Below, one piece after another: positions 50,913 to 60,159 of a stretch of 64,000 bases of DNA (the first letter of the stretch is position 1; the number at the start of each line of letters is the position of its first letter). This DNA comes from Nocardia rosealba (GTDB taxonomy: Bacteria; Actinomycetota; Actinomycetes; Mycobacteriales; Mycobacteriaceae): contig NZ_JAIWNA010000010.1 of assembly GCF_020216065.1 (NCBI RefSeq), positions 1 through 64,000 on the forward strand. The letters are read 5' to 3'. Both the position numbers and the translations under genes were made by a program. The notes below the pieces were generated by a model. The model was not told the origin of the DNA, did not search any database, and was given only the letters and a program-made list of their open reading frames with translations.

Positions 50913-53900
50913 TCAGCCGACCGGTGCTGGTTCCCCTGGCATCCCTTCCAGTGTGAGGCCGCCCTCGATGGTGTTGGGGAGGCGGCGGCGGTTGGGGGAG
51001 CCGAGGGCGGTGGTGAGGTCGCCGCCGTCGTGTTCGGCGAGGAGTTCGCCGCTGTCCCACACCAGAAGGGTCGCGCTCACGGTGTTCTCGGCCGTGGAGT
51101 GGGCCAGGTCGTAGTGCGCGCAGCCGGGGACGTGCGGGTAGGTGATCCACAGGTCGTAGCCGGTCATGAACAGGTCGAGATCGAATTGCACACTGAGGCC
51201 GAGCAATTCGCTGCGGCCGTTGTCGTCGACACCGGCGAACGCCTCGTCCAGCGCCAGCAGGCGCGGTGCCTGCGGGTCGGCGGAATCGAGCATCACGTGG
51301 GCGGCGGCGAACAACGGCAGGTGCAGCGACACCGACTGCTCACCACCGGAGAGCGCGCTGTGGCGGGCGACGGTGAGCTTGTCCTCGGACCCGTCCCCGG
51401 AGATCAGCGTGAACGAGAACACCCGCCACGACCGATAATCGAGGGTGGCGGCGAGGATCTCGGGATACGAGCGTTCCGGGTGGGCGGCGCGGGCGGCCCG
51501 GATCTCGGCCGCGAAATGCGCGCGCACCGCACCCAGATCGTCCGGGCTCAGTGCCGAGGTGTCGCGGTCGAGCAGCTTGCACATGGCGCGCGCCGCCTCC
51601 GACAGGCCGTCGGCCAGCACCCAGTGCACACCGATGGTGTTGCCCGACGACATCCGCCGCTGCTTCATCTCCGCGCCCATCCGGGAGATCAGTTCGCGTG
51701 CGTCCGTTGTCCGTTCGTGGATCTGCTGGGCCAAGCCGGTGAGTAGCGCGTCCTCGAGGATGCGGCGTTCGGCGTCGGTGAGCAACAGTTCCTGATCGCG
51801 GCGCGCGGCATCGATGCGCGCCGCGAAATCGGCGAGTGCGGTCTGACCGTTCTCGTCGTGTACGGCCACCACGGTGAGCCCGTCGGCGGCGTCCCAGTGC
51901 AGGCGGTAATCGCGGCCCGATGCGGTGAGCGCGGCGTCGAACTCCTGTAGGGCGCTCGTCACCGCCGACCGGGTGGACTTCCGCCCGGCCTCGGTGGCGC
52001 GAACCTGGGCCGTGGCGGCATCCAGGTCGGCGAACAGGGCCGCGACCTCGTCCGGCAAGACCACCGGATCGGCTTCCGGGCCCGCGGCGACGATGCGGTA
52101 CTGCAGCTGCTCGGGAGTCGACCAGGCGGCCTCGCTGCTCGGCCACCGGTGTTCGACCGAAGCGCCGAGCAGGCTCAGGAGGTCGGGCCGCGCGTACGGA
52201 GCCAGCGACCGCACTTCGGCGAGCACCTCGGTGAGCGCCGTGGCGAGTGCCTCGTGTGCCGTGCGATATGCCGCCTCCGCGTCACCCACCGCCTCGATCG
52301 CCGCATTGGCCGCCTTGCGCGCGGCCCGCTGCTCGGCTTTGGCGGCTTCGATGGCAGCGCGCGCCGCATCCAGCTCGCGGTCGATGTCGGCAGCACTGGC
52401 GCCCAACGCTTCTCGCAGCGTTTCGAGCTTGCGCTGCTGCTCGGTGTATCCGGCGCGGGCCGCCTCGGCCTCCTCGGCGAACGCCTCGGCCAGGGCGCGG
52501 GCCTCGTCGTGCCGATCGGCGCCCTCCAGCTCGCGTTCCCGTTCCCGTTCGTGCTCGGCGCGCAACCGCAGCAGTCCGGTGCCGGTGTTCTCGAAATGCC
52601 GGATCGCGGCGGCCAGCGCATCGAGTTCACGCGCCTCCCGCGGCGTGCGGTGCGCCTGCGCGGCCGCCCGCACCTTCTTGTCCTGAGCGGCCACCTCGGC
52701 CACGGCCTGATCGAGTTCCCGCTCGGCCTGCGCCGCCGCCTCCACCCGCGACCGCATCAGTCCGGCGGTCTCCGCGACCGCCCGAAGTGCGGCGGTCACC
52801 GCCGAAGGTCGTGGCAACGACTTCGCCGCAGCGGTGAGCTCAGCCGATTGCGCTGCCGCCGAAGACTCTTCGGCCCGAGCCGCCTCGTATTCCGCGGCGG
52901 CCGCCTCGATCGCCGCCTCGATCTCGGCGAGCCGCAACGCTCGCCTGCGCGCTCGCGCGGTCGCACCGATGAACTCGGCCTCGGTCTTGTGATGCCTGCC
53001 GACCAGGACACCCAGTCGATAGTGGCCCGCTGTTCCGATCACCACGGGGGCGGCCTCGGCGGTCAGCGCACTCAGAGTGGCGCCCGGCATGGTCCGTCCC
53101 ATGCCTTCGCCGTCCGCAACACCGGCGCGATCCGCACCCGTCGCCGCGACTGTCGTCGATTTCGCTCCGCCTCCCGCGCCTGGTGCGGAGTCTGCTCGCG
53201 CCGGCGTGGTCGGCGTCGGGTGTGTCTCGGCGGCTTCATGCCCTGAGCGGTCGTCGGCTGCCGTAGGGGCGGAGCTGTCCGAGTCAGGGCGGAGTTCGTC
53301 GATGGCGATGGAGGCGAGCACGGCAGCGACCGTGTCCCTCGGGACCTCGACCTCCGCCGTATTCTCCTCCACCACAAGAACATCGGCGAGGGTGCGACCG
53401 GTCGGGCGCTGGTCGACGGGTAGTGGGAGCAGGAAGTGGTCCGACTGGACCTCGGTGGGCAGGGTCGGCCCGCAGATCCAGCTGTCGAGCAGACCTCCGG
53501 CCTGAAGCGCGGCCTCGATCCCCGCCGCCTCCTGCGCGGACACCCCATCCTCGAACCGCACCAGCTTCCACAGCGGAGCGCCCGGAAGTCCCTCACGCAT
53601 ACCGGTTCTGGCCGACGACGACGGAGGGGCGTCATCGTGTTCGGCGGCGATCTGCTTGCGTTCGGCCGTCAGTGCGTCGCGGCGCGCGGCCGCAGCATCA
53701 GCCCGCGCCCGCGACTCCTGCCGACGGGTGCGGATCTGCTCGCGTAGCGGCTCGATCCGCTCCGCCAAAACCTCTGCGGCAGAGGGGATGTCCTCCACTC
53801 CGGCACCGGCGAAGGCGGTCTCCAGCGCCTCGAACAGTCCGCCGTCATCAGCCCCGGTCCGATCGGCTCGCGCCCCGATGATGCCTTGGGCAGGGTCGCC

Positions 53901-55451
53901 CCCGTCGATGACTGCTTCGGCGGCTTGGGCGTTCACCGAGGATTCCGCGATGCCCGCAAGGAGGGCTGAGTTGGTCTTCCACCAGGCGCGCAGGTTCGCC
54001 GCAGAATCTTTGCGCGCCAACGCGACCGCGGCTTCCGCATGCGCGACTTCGGCGGCTGCCGCGTCGCGCAGTTCTGTCGCGCGTTCGGTGAGGCGTTCGG
54101 CGCGGGTTCGGTCGGCGGCGGCAGATTCCCATTTGCTCACCGCCTTGCGGACCGCGCGCACGTCGGCGTCGCGTTCCTCGGCGTGGCCGCGGACGGCTGC
54201 GGTGAACTGGTCGCCCCGGCCGTCGGTGCCAGGCGTGGTCCACTCGATGCCCGCTTCCTCGGCAGCCGAGCGGAGGGCTTCTTCGCCGCGCACCAGCGCG
54301 GCGGCGGCCGTGCGTACGGCTTCGGCTGCCTTCTCGGCTTCCTCGGCGCGCCGCTGCAAGGTCTGGGCGGCTTCGGCGGCCTTGTCGCGGTGGACGGCGG
54401 CGGAGGTTTCGAGCCTGCGGACGGCGTCGGCGAGGTCGTCGAGTTGCTGTTTGCCCTCGTAGGCGCTGGAGCGCTGCAGGTTCTCGCGGTCGGCGATGGC
54501 CTGTTCGTAGGCGCGGTCGGCTTCCTCGGCACGGGCCTCGGCGGTGGCGCGGTCGGCGTCGCGCCGGGTGCGCAAGGCGGTCGCGGCGAACAGTGCGGTC
54601 GAGGCGTTGGTGACGGCTTCGAGTCGCGTGCGAACCTGATCGACATCCGACTTCGCCTGTACCGCAAGGTATTTGCGGTACACATCGACGAAGCGCCGGG
54701 TGGCGGTATCGGCCTGGACCAGTCCGTCGAGGGTGCGGCCGACCTCCTCCATGTCGCTGAACGACCGTGCCGCGTCGAGGATGAGCTGTTCGTCGAGGGG
54801 GCGCAGACCGTCGGTGAGGGCCTGCGACAACCCGCGCGGGTCGAGGTTCTTGGCCAGCTGCGGGCGGCGCAGCGTGAGGATCAAGTTGATGAGCTGGTCG
54901 TAGCGCTGCATACCGAGCCCGAACATGCGCGCATCGATCGCGGCCCGGTATTCGACCGGGCGGTCGACGATGGCGTCGCTGCCGATCTGCTCGGCGAGCT
55001 GTTTGCGGGTGAGCGGGCGGTCGTCGGGACCGATCAGCGAGAAATCGACACCCGCGCGGCCGTCGGCGACGAAATACCAGCGCGTCACCTTGTCGGAAGA
55101 CCGGGTGGCACGCATCCCGATACCGACCGTGACGACCTCGGGATCCTCCCAGCTGCCGCGCGCGAATTCCATCCACACATACGAGTACGCCGATTCCTGC
55201 TTGCGGTAGAGCAGGTTCGACTTCATGGTCCGTTCCTCACCGGCGAACGGGTTGAGCCTGCGCGGCTCGATCCGCCCGTCGAGCACGAACGGGAACAGCA
55301 CCTCGAGGGCCTTGGTCTTGCCCGAACCGTTGGGTCCGCGCAGCACCAGGCGCCCGTCGGCGAAACAGAACTCCTGGTCGCGGTAGTCCCACAGGTTGAC
55401 GATGCCCGCGCGGGTCGGCACGAATCGCACTCCGCCGTGAATGAGCGTCAT
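50913..55451 (-). CDS. JetC-like SMC ATPase (TIGR02680 family, type II Wadjet)
   Basis: 1512 residues from ATG 55451 (MTLIHGGVRFVPTRAGIVNL), with GGGAGGGAG upstream. Walker A GPNGSGKT at 39-46; the ABC signature and Walker B near the C terminus (ARHSALSGGEQSVSLHLPLF, RLLALDEAFAGVD). Long Ala/Glu/Arg-rich coiled coils flank a central hinge-like region. An approximately 65-residue low-complexity Ser/Thr/Pro/Ala/Gly segment interrupts that region (about 53090-53290). In Wadjet, JetABC is an MksBEF/condensin-type loop extruder that recognises small circular DNA, and JetD cleaves it. JetA- and JetB-like genes are upstream; JetD was not found. Confidence 0.88.
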   Translation of the reverse strand: MTLIHGGVRFVPTRAGIVNLWDYRDQEFCFADGRLVLRGPNGSGKTKALEVLFPFVLDGRIEPRRLNPFAGEERTMKSNLLYRKQESAYSYVWMEFARGSWEDPEVVTVGIGMRATRSSDKVTRWYFVADGRAGVDFSLIGPDDRPLTRKQLAEQIGSDAIVDRPVEYRAAIDARMFGLGMQRYDQLINLILTLRRPQLAKNLDPRGLSQALTDGLRPLDEQLILDAARSFSDMEEVGRTLDGLVQADTATRRFVDVYRKYLAVQAKSDVDQVRTRLEAVTNASTALFAATALRTRRDADRATAEARAEEADRAYEQAIADRENLQRSSAYEGKQQLDDLADAVRRLETSAAVHRDKAAEAAQTLQRRAEEAEKAAEAVRTAAAALVRGEEALRSAAEEAGIEWTTPGTDGRGDQFTAAVRGHAEERDADVRAVRKAVSKWESAAADRTRAERLTERATELRDAAAAEVAHAEAAVALARKDSAANLRAWWKTNSALLAGIAESSVNAQAAEAVIDGGDPAQGIIGARADRTGADDGGLFEALETAFAGAGVEDIPSAAEVLAERIEPLREQIRTRRQESRARADAAAARRDALTAERKQIAAEHDDAPPSSSARTGMREGLPGAPLWKLVRFEDGVSAQEAAGIEAALQAGGLLDSWICGPTLPTEVQSDHFLLPLPVDQRPTGRTLADVLVVEENTAEVEVPRDTVAAVLASIAIDELRPDSDSSAPTAADDRSGHEAAETHPTPTTPARADSAPGAGGGAKSTTVAATGADRAGVADGEGMGRTMPGATLSALTAEAAPVVIGTAGHYRLGVLVGRHHKTEAEFIGATARARRRALRLAEIEAAIEAAAAEYEAARAEESSAAAQSAELTAAAKSLPRPSAVTAALRAVAETAGLMRSRVEAAAQAERELDQAVAEVAAQDKKVRAAAQAHRTPREARELDALAAAIRHFENTGTGLLRLRAEHERERERELEGADRHDEARALAEAFAEEAEAARAGYTEQQRKLETLREALGASAADIDRELDAARAAIEAAKAEQRAARKAANAAIEAVGDAEAAYRTAHEALATALTEVLAEVRSLAPYARPDLLSLLGASVEHRWPSSEAAWSTPEQLQYRIVAAGPEADPVVLPDEVAALFADLDAATAQVRATEAGRKSTRSAVTSALQEFDAALTASGRDYRLHWDAADGLTVVAVHDENGQTALADFAARIDAARRDQELLLTDAERRILEDALLTGLAQQIHERTTDARELISRMGAEMKQRRMSSGNTIGVHWVLADGLSEAARAMCKLLDRDTSALSPDDLGAVRAHFAAEIRAARAAHPERSYPEILAATLDYRSWRVFSFTLISGDGSEDKLTVARHSALSGGEQSVSLHLPLFAAAHVMLDSADPQAPRLLALDEAFAGVDDNGRSELLGLSVQFDLDLFMTGYDLWITYPHVPGCAHYDLAHSTAENTVSATLLVWDSGELLAEHDGGDLTTALGSPNRRRLPNTIEGGLTLEGMPGEPAPVG

Positions 55452-55455
55452 CTGC

Positions 55456-56817
55456 TCAGCTCCCTCCCACTCCGGTGCCGACATCAGCGGCGGTGACGAA
55501 CAATTCCTCGGTCTTGCGCACCCGTACCGTGACGACCGCGCCCCGGTATCTGGCCAGCGCGGGCAACACGAGCAGACCGTCTTCGACGGGCCGGATCAGC
55601 CGCAACTTGGTCAGCAAGGCCAGCACCTCGGCGGTGAGGCCGCCGATGTCGGCCTGCCATTGCGCGGCGAAGGTGGCACCGTAGCGATCGGTGAGGGCTG
55701 TGACGGTCGTCCGCACCCACGCATCGTCGAGGAATGGGTAGGTGTCGGGTTCCTCGGTGACCTCGTCGTCGGAATCCGTTGCCGGGTCGGGTGTTTCGTC
55801 GGCCAGCGGGACGAACACCCCGGCCTCGGGGATCGCGGTGTCGAGCTGGTCGAGCAGTTCCTCGGCCGGCTCCAGGTCGGGCAGTGGGCGGTGTGGCAGC
55901 GGGTTGTCCAGATCCAGCACCGCATCCGCGATCTCACCGATCAGCAGCAGTCCCACCTGCGCGAGAGTGCCGGTGCCCGGGAACCGCGTGTCCGACAGGC
56001 GACCCGACGTGTCGATGAGGGCGACACCCTCGGCCCGCCGTTCGGCCCGCAGCCCGGTGCAGTACTCCACCTCACCGATCAGGCGCTCCTGGCCGAGCAG
56101 TGCCCGTTCGGCGGGCGTCAGATCCGCGACGTACACGACCGGCCGTTCTACCAGCGCGCGCCGCACCCGGCGAGCGACGTCGGCCGCCACCTCGGTGTCC
56201 TCGGCCAGCAGACCGCGCACGCTGTGCAGGTGCTGCAATGCCCGCGGTGGCCGGAACAGCGCGAAAACCACCGGGCGGTCGATGTCGTAGAGCGCTTCAC
56301 CCGCGTCGGGGTCGCTGGCCCACCCGCCCGCGTCACCGTCGGCCAGGGTCAACGCGCCGCGCGCGCCGAGCCAGCCGACGGCATCGACGAAGGCGTCACG
56401 ATCGGCGGCCCGCTCGGTGGACAATTCGAGCCCATCGATGCGGCTCGCGTAATCGGCGACATGCTCCGCCAGTTCCGACAGGGTGATCTGATCCCCGGCC
56501 CGCCCCAACGCGGCCAGCGCCAGCGACAGATAGGCGTAGCGCCGCCGATCGAACACCCGATCGTTCACACTGCGCGCGGGCCGGGCATCCTCGAGCCGAT
56601 CGTGCACCGGATACAGCCGCGCCGTCGTCTCGGTGATCTCCACCCGATACCCGAACAAATCGGCCATGTCCTCGCGCAGTTCGGTCGCCCACCGCCGGAT
56701 CAGCGGCAACGCAATCCGGTCCGGATAGACCCGCGTGACAAGGTGATTCGCCAGCATCACCCGGACCGCCCGCTGGTAACTGTCGAGCGCGAGCGCATCG
56801 ATTCGCTGCCGCTTCAC
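55456..56817 (-). CDS. JetB-like protein (DUF2398/TIGR02678)
   Basis: 453 residues from GTG 56817, where the product starts VKRQRIDALALDSYQRAVRV; the open frame upstream is unrelated. Landmarks are NHLVTRVYPDRIALPLIRRW, FGYRVEITETTARLYPV, RVFDRRRYAYLSLALAALGR and WLGARGALTLADGD, typical of the DUF2398 winged-helix subunit that pairs with DUF2397. It corresponds to the kite subunit (MksE-like) of the condensin complex. The stop lies 4 nt before jetC. Its GTG overlaps the stop of a small ORF between it and jetA. Confidence 0.85.
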   Translation of the reverse strand: MKRQRIDALALDSYQRAVRVMLANHLVTRVYPDRIALPLIRRWATELREDMADLFGYRVEITETTARLYPVHDRLEDARPARSVNDRVFDRRRYAYLSLALAALGRAGDQITLSELAEHVADYASRIDGLELSTERAADRDAFVDAVGWLGARGALTLADGDAGGWASDPDAGEALYDIDRPVVFALFRPPRALQHLHSVRGLLAEDTEVAADVARRVRRALVERPVVYVADLTPAERALLGQERLIGEVEYCTGLRAERRAEGVALIDTSGRLSDTRFPGTGTLAQVGLLLIGEIADAVLDLDNPLPHRPLPDLEPAEELLDQLDTAIPEAGVFVPLADETPDPATDSDDEVTEEPDTYPFLDDAWVRTTVTALTDRYGATFAAQWQADIGGLTAEVLALLTKLRLIRPVEDGLLVLPALARYRGAVVTVRVRKTEELFVTAADVGTGVGGS

Positions 56818-57059
56818 GCAGCCACCCCCTGCCGCACCGCACCACAGCAAGAGCCGTCGATCTCCGGATGCGCGATCGAGTATCGGCCGAGGCTCAGCAC
56901 ACCGATGTGCGCCGTCGTCGTGCCGCCGTCGCTCAGCGCGGTGTGCCGCAACACCGGAACAACGCCGCAGCACGGCGCCGGTAGCCGCCGAGGCTTCCAG
57001 GGCATCCCGCGGTCCGCCCCACCGTGTGAACCAGGCCGGGCGCCGATGCTCGCGGTCAT
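56814..57059 (-). CDS. 81-residue Cys-pair protein between JetA and JetB, unknown
   Basis: It starts at ATG 57059, overlapping the jetA stop (ATGA), and ends at 56814, overlapping the jetB start (GTGA). Four-base overlaps at both ends are the pattern of a translationally coupled operon gene and argue against chance. Features: a basic Pro-rich first third (RPGSHGGADRGMPWKPRRLP), Cys30-Cys31, a TTTAHIGVLSLGRYSIAHPE core that may form strands, and Cys71-Cys72. Two CC pairs 40 residues apart could bind a metal. I recognise no family. In the cassettes I know of, this position is empty and DUF2397/DUF2398 are adjacent. Confidence 0.55.
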   Translation of the reverse strand: MTASIGARPGSHGGADRGMPWKPRRLPAPCCGVVPVLRHTALSDGGTTTAHIGVLSLGRYSIAHPEIDGSCCGAVRQGVAA

Positions 57060-58615
57060 CGCTTCCCACCCCGCCGTGTCGAACCCCGTACTTCGAGGCG
57101 GCGGTTGTTCAAGTGGAGCAATCCCGCCGCCGTGCGGATGACGGTCGATCCGTCGCACGGGCGAACCGTCAGGGTGACGCCGTTGTCGGAACCCGTTGTG
57201 CCCTCGACTCGTCCGCTCACCGGCACCCAGGCCGTGGAGGCCGCGTCGAGCAGACGCAACAGCACCTCGGTCTCGCGCTGGTCGAGTACTCGTTCGTGCA
57301 CGTTGCCGGTGGCCAGCGAGGCGGCCGCTGCCGCGCGTTCGCGCTGGGCGGCCAGTTGCGCTTCGCGCAGGCGGCGCACGCCGGCGTCGTTGCGTGAGAT
57401 CCGGGCGGGTGCGCCCGCAGCGGGGGCGCGACCGGTCTCGGCGAGTGTGCGCGAGATCTCCAAAGGTGGTGCTTCCCACCAGGACCGGTCGGCGGGGACC
57501 AGGTCGGCGTCGGGATGTTCCAGCGACAGGTGCCGTGGTTTGCCGAGGCCGAATACCGCGTCGTACAGGGCGTGCGCACTGCCCGAGGTGGGGGTGGCGA
57601 CGAACCACGCCGCCAGGTGACGCAACGCCGATTCCCGGCTGATCCCGCCCCGACGGGTCTCGGTCACCCGGCGCAACAGCGACAACACGGCCGCGATGGC
57701 ACTCATCGTCGCCTCCCGCAGCCGGTCGGCCTCACACGACTCGCCCGGCTCGGTGCCCGCGACGAACCAGGTGCGCAACCCGTCCCAGCGGGCTCGCCAA
57801 TCCGCCTCCCGCTCGACCGAACTCAGCAGCACCCGCTCGTCGCACCCGGCCGCCCGGCCGATCAGCATGTCGACTCCGGTGTCTTCCACCTCGCCGATCG
57901 CGGCGGCCAGACGTGGCGCGAACCGGGCCAGATCCATGCTGAACTCGCGCATGTGCGCGAGCAGCGCGTCCTTGTGCGCGAGAAACGACTCGGGGGTGAT
58001 CTCGGTGGTCCGCACCAGGTCGCCCAGCGACAGATAGAAGTGCGCGGCGCGGGCCGCCATGTCGGTGAGCGCGGCGTCGAGCCGGCGCAGCGTGGTGTAG
58101 ACCCGCTCGGCGTCGCCCTCGCGGTTGGCGGTCGCCAGGGTGCGCAGATCCGCGAGGAGTTCGGGGAGCACCAGCCGCGACAGCGACGCGTCCTCCATGC
58201 GGGCCGTGAGCACCCCGGCCACTGCCTGATATGCCTGGAAACCGGCCTGCGCGAACTGGTACACGTAGTGCCGGTTGCGGTACTCGGCCAGCGTGGCCGC
58301 CCGGGTGCCGTCGTAACTGCGCTCGAGCACACCCCAGCGGTGCAGTTGCTCGAGCAGCGGACCGATCTCGGCCGCCGACAGCGGCACCCCCGCCGGAGCG
58401 GGCCCCTGCGTGCCCGCCTCGGCCTTGGCGATCCACTCGGCGACATCATCGGCGTGCAGCAACACCACGTATGCCGCGCGCGCACTGTCGAAGGCACGCA
58501 GAACCCGCAGGTAGTCGGCGCGTTTCTCGGCGGTGGCGAACGAGAACAACCGCAGCCGCTCGTCCCACAGGGCAGGGACGGCGCTGGGTAGGCCGTCGGC
58601 GCGGTGGTCGGTCAC
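57056..58615 (-). CDS. JetA-like protein (DUF2397/TIGR02677)
   Basis: 519 residues from GTG 58615 (VTDHRADGLPSAVPALWDER). No Shine-Dalgarno, but TAATCT lies 7 nt upstream, so a leaderless mRNA is plausible. DUF2397 landmarks: LFSFATAEKRADYLRVLRAF, LHRWGVLERSYDGTRAATLA, EYRNRHYVYQFAQAGFQAYQ, FYLSLGDLVRTTEITPESFL and RHLAAWFVA. It is the kleisin-like (MksF-type) subunit of the Wadjet condensin. First gene of a four-gene leftward operon jetA - 81-residue ORF - jetB - jetC. Confidence 0.86.
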   Translation of the reverse strand: MTDHRADGLPSAVPALWDERLRLFSFATAEKRADYLRVLRAFDSARAAYVVLLHADDVAEWIAKAEAGTQGPAPAGVPLSAAEIGPLLEQLHRWGVLERSYDGTRAATLAEYRNRHYVYQFAQAGFQAYQAVAGVLTARMEDASLSRLVLPELLADLRTLATANREGDAERVYTTLRRLDAALTDMAARAAHFYLSLGDLVRTTEITPESFLAHKDALLAHMREFSMDLARFAPRLAAAIGEVEDTGVDMLIGRAAGCDERVLLSSVEREADWRARWDGLRTWFVAGTEPGESCEADRLREATMSAIAAVLSLLRRVTETRRGGISRESALRHLAAWFVATPTSGSAHALYDAVFGLGKPRHLSLEHPDADLVPADRSWWEAPPLEISRTLAETGRAPAAGAPARISRNDAGVRRLREAQLAAQRERAAAAASLATGNVHERVLDQRETEVLLRLLDAASTAWVPVSGRVEGTTGSDNGVTLTVRPCDGSTVIRTAAGLLHLNNRRLEVRGSTRRGGKR

Positions 58616-58689
58616 CGTAGACAGATTAGTGGTGACCGACCCCTGCTCCGTCCGACCCGTCCCGGATCGGCGTGGCATCGCCGCCGCGC

Positions 58690-59922
58690 TCACCCGACGT
58701 TGAGCGAGCGCAACTGCTCGAGGAACGACTGGGTGCGCGGGTCACCGGGGAAGCGTTCGATGATCTCGCGCGCCGCCTCGCCCGCGATCCACGCCAGCGA
58801 CGGCAGCGACTTGCGGCCCGCCGTGAACGCCGCGATCCCTTCCTCCACCGCCCGCTCCAGATCGCGATCACGCACCGCGACCACGGCGAGCGTCAGCCGG
58901 GCTTCGGACACGCGCATGGGGTTGCGCACGCTGCCGTCGGGCCGGGTCGAATCCTTGATCACCTGCTGGGCATAGCGTTCGGCAAGCCGGTCCTGCCCGG
59001 CCACCCGGCAGCAGTCCATGGCGTAGAAGTCGAATTTCGTTGCGTCGACGACGAAGTGGTTGTCCAGATCGGCCGGATGGCCCATCCGTGCCAGGATCGC
59101 CCGGCCCTCGTCGAGCGCGGTCTGTACCGCCCGGCGATCGCCGAGGCGCGCCCAGCCCTTGGCGCGTTGCGCGGCCAGCTGCACCCCGACACCCATCGAC
59201 GTGGTCCCCGCCATCGCCTTCTCGGAGACGTCGATGGCGCCGCGAAAATTGCCCTGGGTCAACGCGAACCATGCCGACATCTCCGCCGCCCAGCCGACGA
59301 TCTCGGGGTTGCCCGCCTCGCGGCCGAGCGAATCCGCCGCCCGCCGAGTGGCTTCCGCGCCCGCGCGGTGGCCGAGGTCGTAGTCGACGCAACCCACCAG
59401 CAACGCCACCCAGCCGGCCAGTACGAGGATTTCCCGATGCTGGCTCAGGGTGAGTCGGCCGTCGAGCAGCGAGGTGATCCGGCGCAACCACGCGGTTCCC
59501 TCGGCGTGCAGCTCGTGCGGGTCGGCATAGGCGTACTCGCAGCACAACCGTTCGGCGGTGATCCGCACCGCGTCGAGGGTGGCGCTGTTGACATCGGACA
59601 TGCGTAGCCTGCCGATGAATTCGAGTGTGTCCATACCGGTTGCGGATAACAGCTCGTCATCGCGGTTGGGACGGGACTTGGGGAAGAACGCGGCGGGGAC
59701 GGTGTCGAACGCGGCCGCGATGATCGGCGCGTAGAACTCGTCGGGTCGTGATTCACCGGACTCCCAGCGGCGCCAATTGCGCAGCAGAGTACTGTCCGTC
59801 GGCAGGTTGTGTGAGGACTTGGCACGCATCGCGCGGACGGCGTCGGCTTGCGACCATCCCCTCGCGTCACGTTCCGAGCGCATCCGGACAGCCCAGACGG
59901 GTCGATCATCAGTTGCGGTCAC
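58690..59922 (-). CDS. XRE-family regulator with TPR-like C-terminal domain
   Basis: 410 residues from GTG 59922. The N-terminal HTH (about 10-70) reads AVRMRSERDARGWSQADAVR and STLLRNWRRWESGESRPDEF. The remaining 330 residues are helical with repeated Ala-rich pairs (RRAADSLGREAGNPEIVGWA, AAQRAKGWARLGDRRAVQTA), typical of the large actinobacterial XRE-TPR regulators that bind peptides or partner proteins. It is divergent from the small resolvase-like gene at 60160; an 8-bp-arm dyad (59972-59993) lies 50 bp upstream. Its stop is 74 bp before the jetA start, so it could also read into the Wadjet-like operon. Confidence 0.83.
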   Translation of the reverse strand: MTATDDRPVWAVRMRSERDARGWSQADAVRAMRAKSSHNLPTDSTLLRNWRRWESGESRPDEFYAPIIAAAFDTVPAAFFPKSRPNRDDELLSATGMDTLEFIGRLRMSDVNSATLDAVRITAERLCCEYAYADPHELHAEGTAWLRRITSLLDGRLTLSQHREILVLAGWVALLVGCVDYDLGHRAGAEATRRAADSLGREAGNPEIVGWAAEMSAWFALTQGNFRGAIDVSEKAMAGTTSMGVGVQLAAQRAKGWARLGDRRAVQTALDEGRAILARMGHPADLDNHFVVDATKFDFYAMDCCRVAGQDRLAERYAQQVIKDSTRPDGSVRNPMRVSEARLTLAVVAVRDRDLERAVEEGIAAFTAGRKSLPSLAWIAGEAAREIIERFPGDPRTQSFLEQLRSLNVG

Positions 59923-59971
59923 GGCCGTAGTATTCCACCAGTTAACGTTCGGCGTCCCGGATAGGGCACGT

Positions 59972-59993
59972 AGATGTCATCGGTTTGACATCT
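59972..59993. promoter_or_regulatory. dyad upstream of XRE regulator
   Basis: AGATGTCA-TCGGTT-TGACATCT has perfect 8-bp arms. It lies between the divergent XRE regulator and the resolvase-like gene and is a likely autoregulatory operator. Confidence 0.65.
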
Positions 59994-60085
59994 GCTACAA
60001 CGGAGCACGAATGCGCATGCTGTAAGTAGGTGCTCGGCCGGACCGATCACCCGCCCCGCAGGAGAGCTTGCGAGGCAACGCAGTA

Positions 60086-60116
60086 CCCCCGCGCGGCGGC
60101 TGGCGCCGCGCGGGGG
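60086..60116 (+). promoter_or_regulatory. 13-bp GC hairpin in the leader of the resolvase-like gene
   Basis: CCCCCGCGCGGCG (60086-60098) and CGCCGCGCGGGGG (60104-60116) pair perfectly with a 5-nt loop. It starts 74 nt and ends 43 nt upstream of GTG 60160. Strength and position suggest an attenuator or RNA-stabilising structure; alternatively it ends a short upstream RNA. No T-tract follows. Confidence 0.6.
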
Positions 60117-60159
60117 GATCCGACAACAGAACAGCGATCCCAATCCAACGGAGGTTCGG

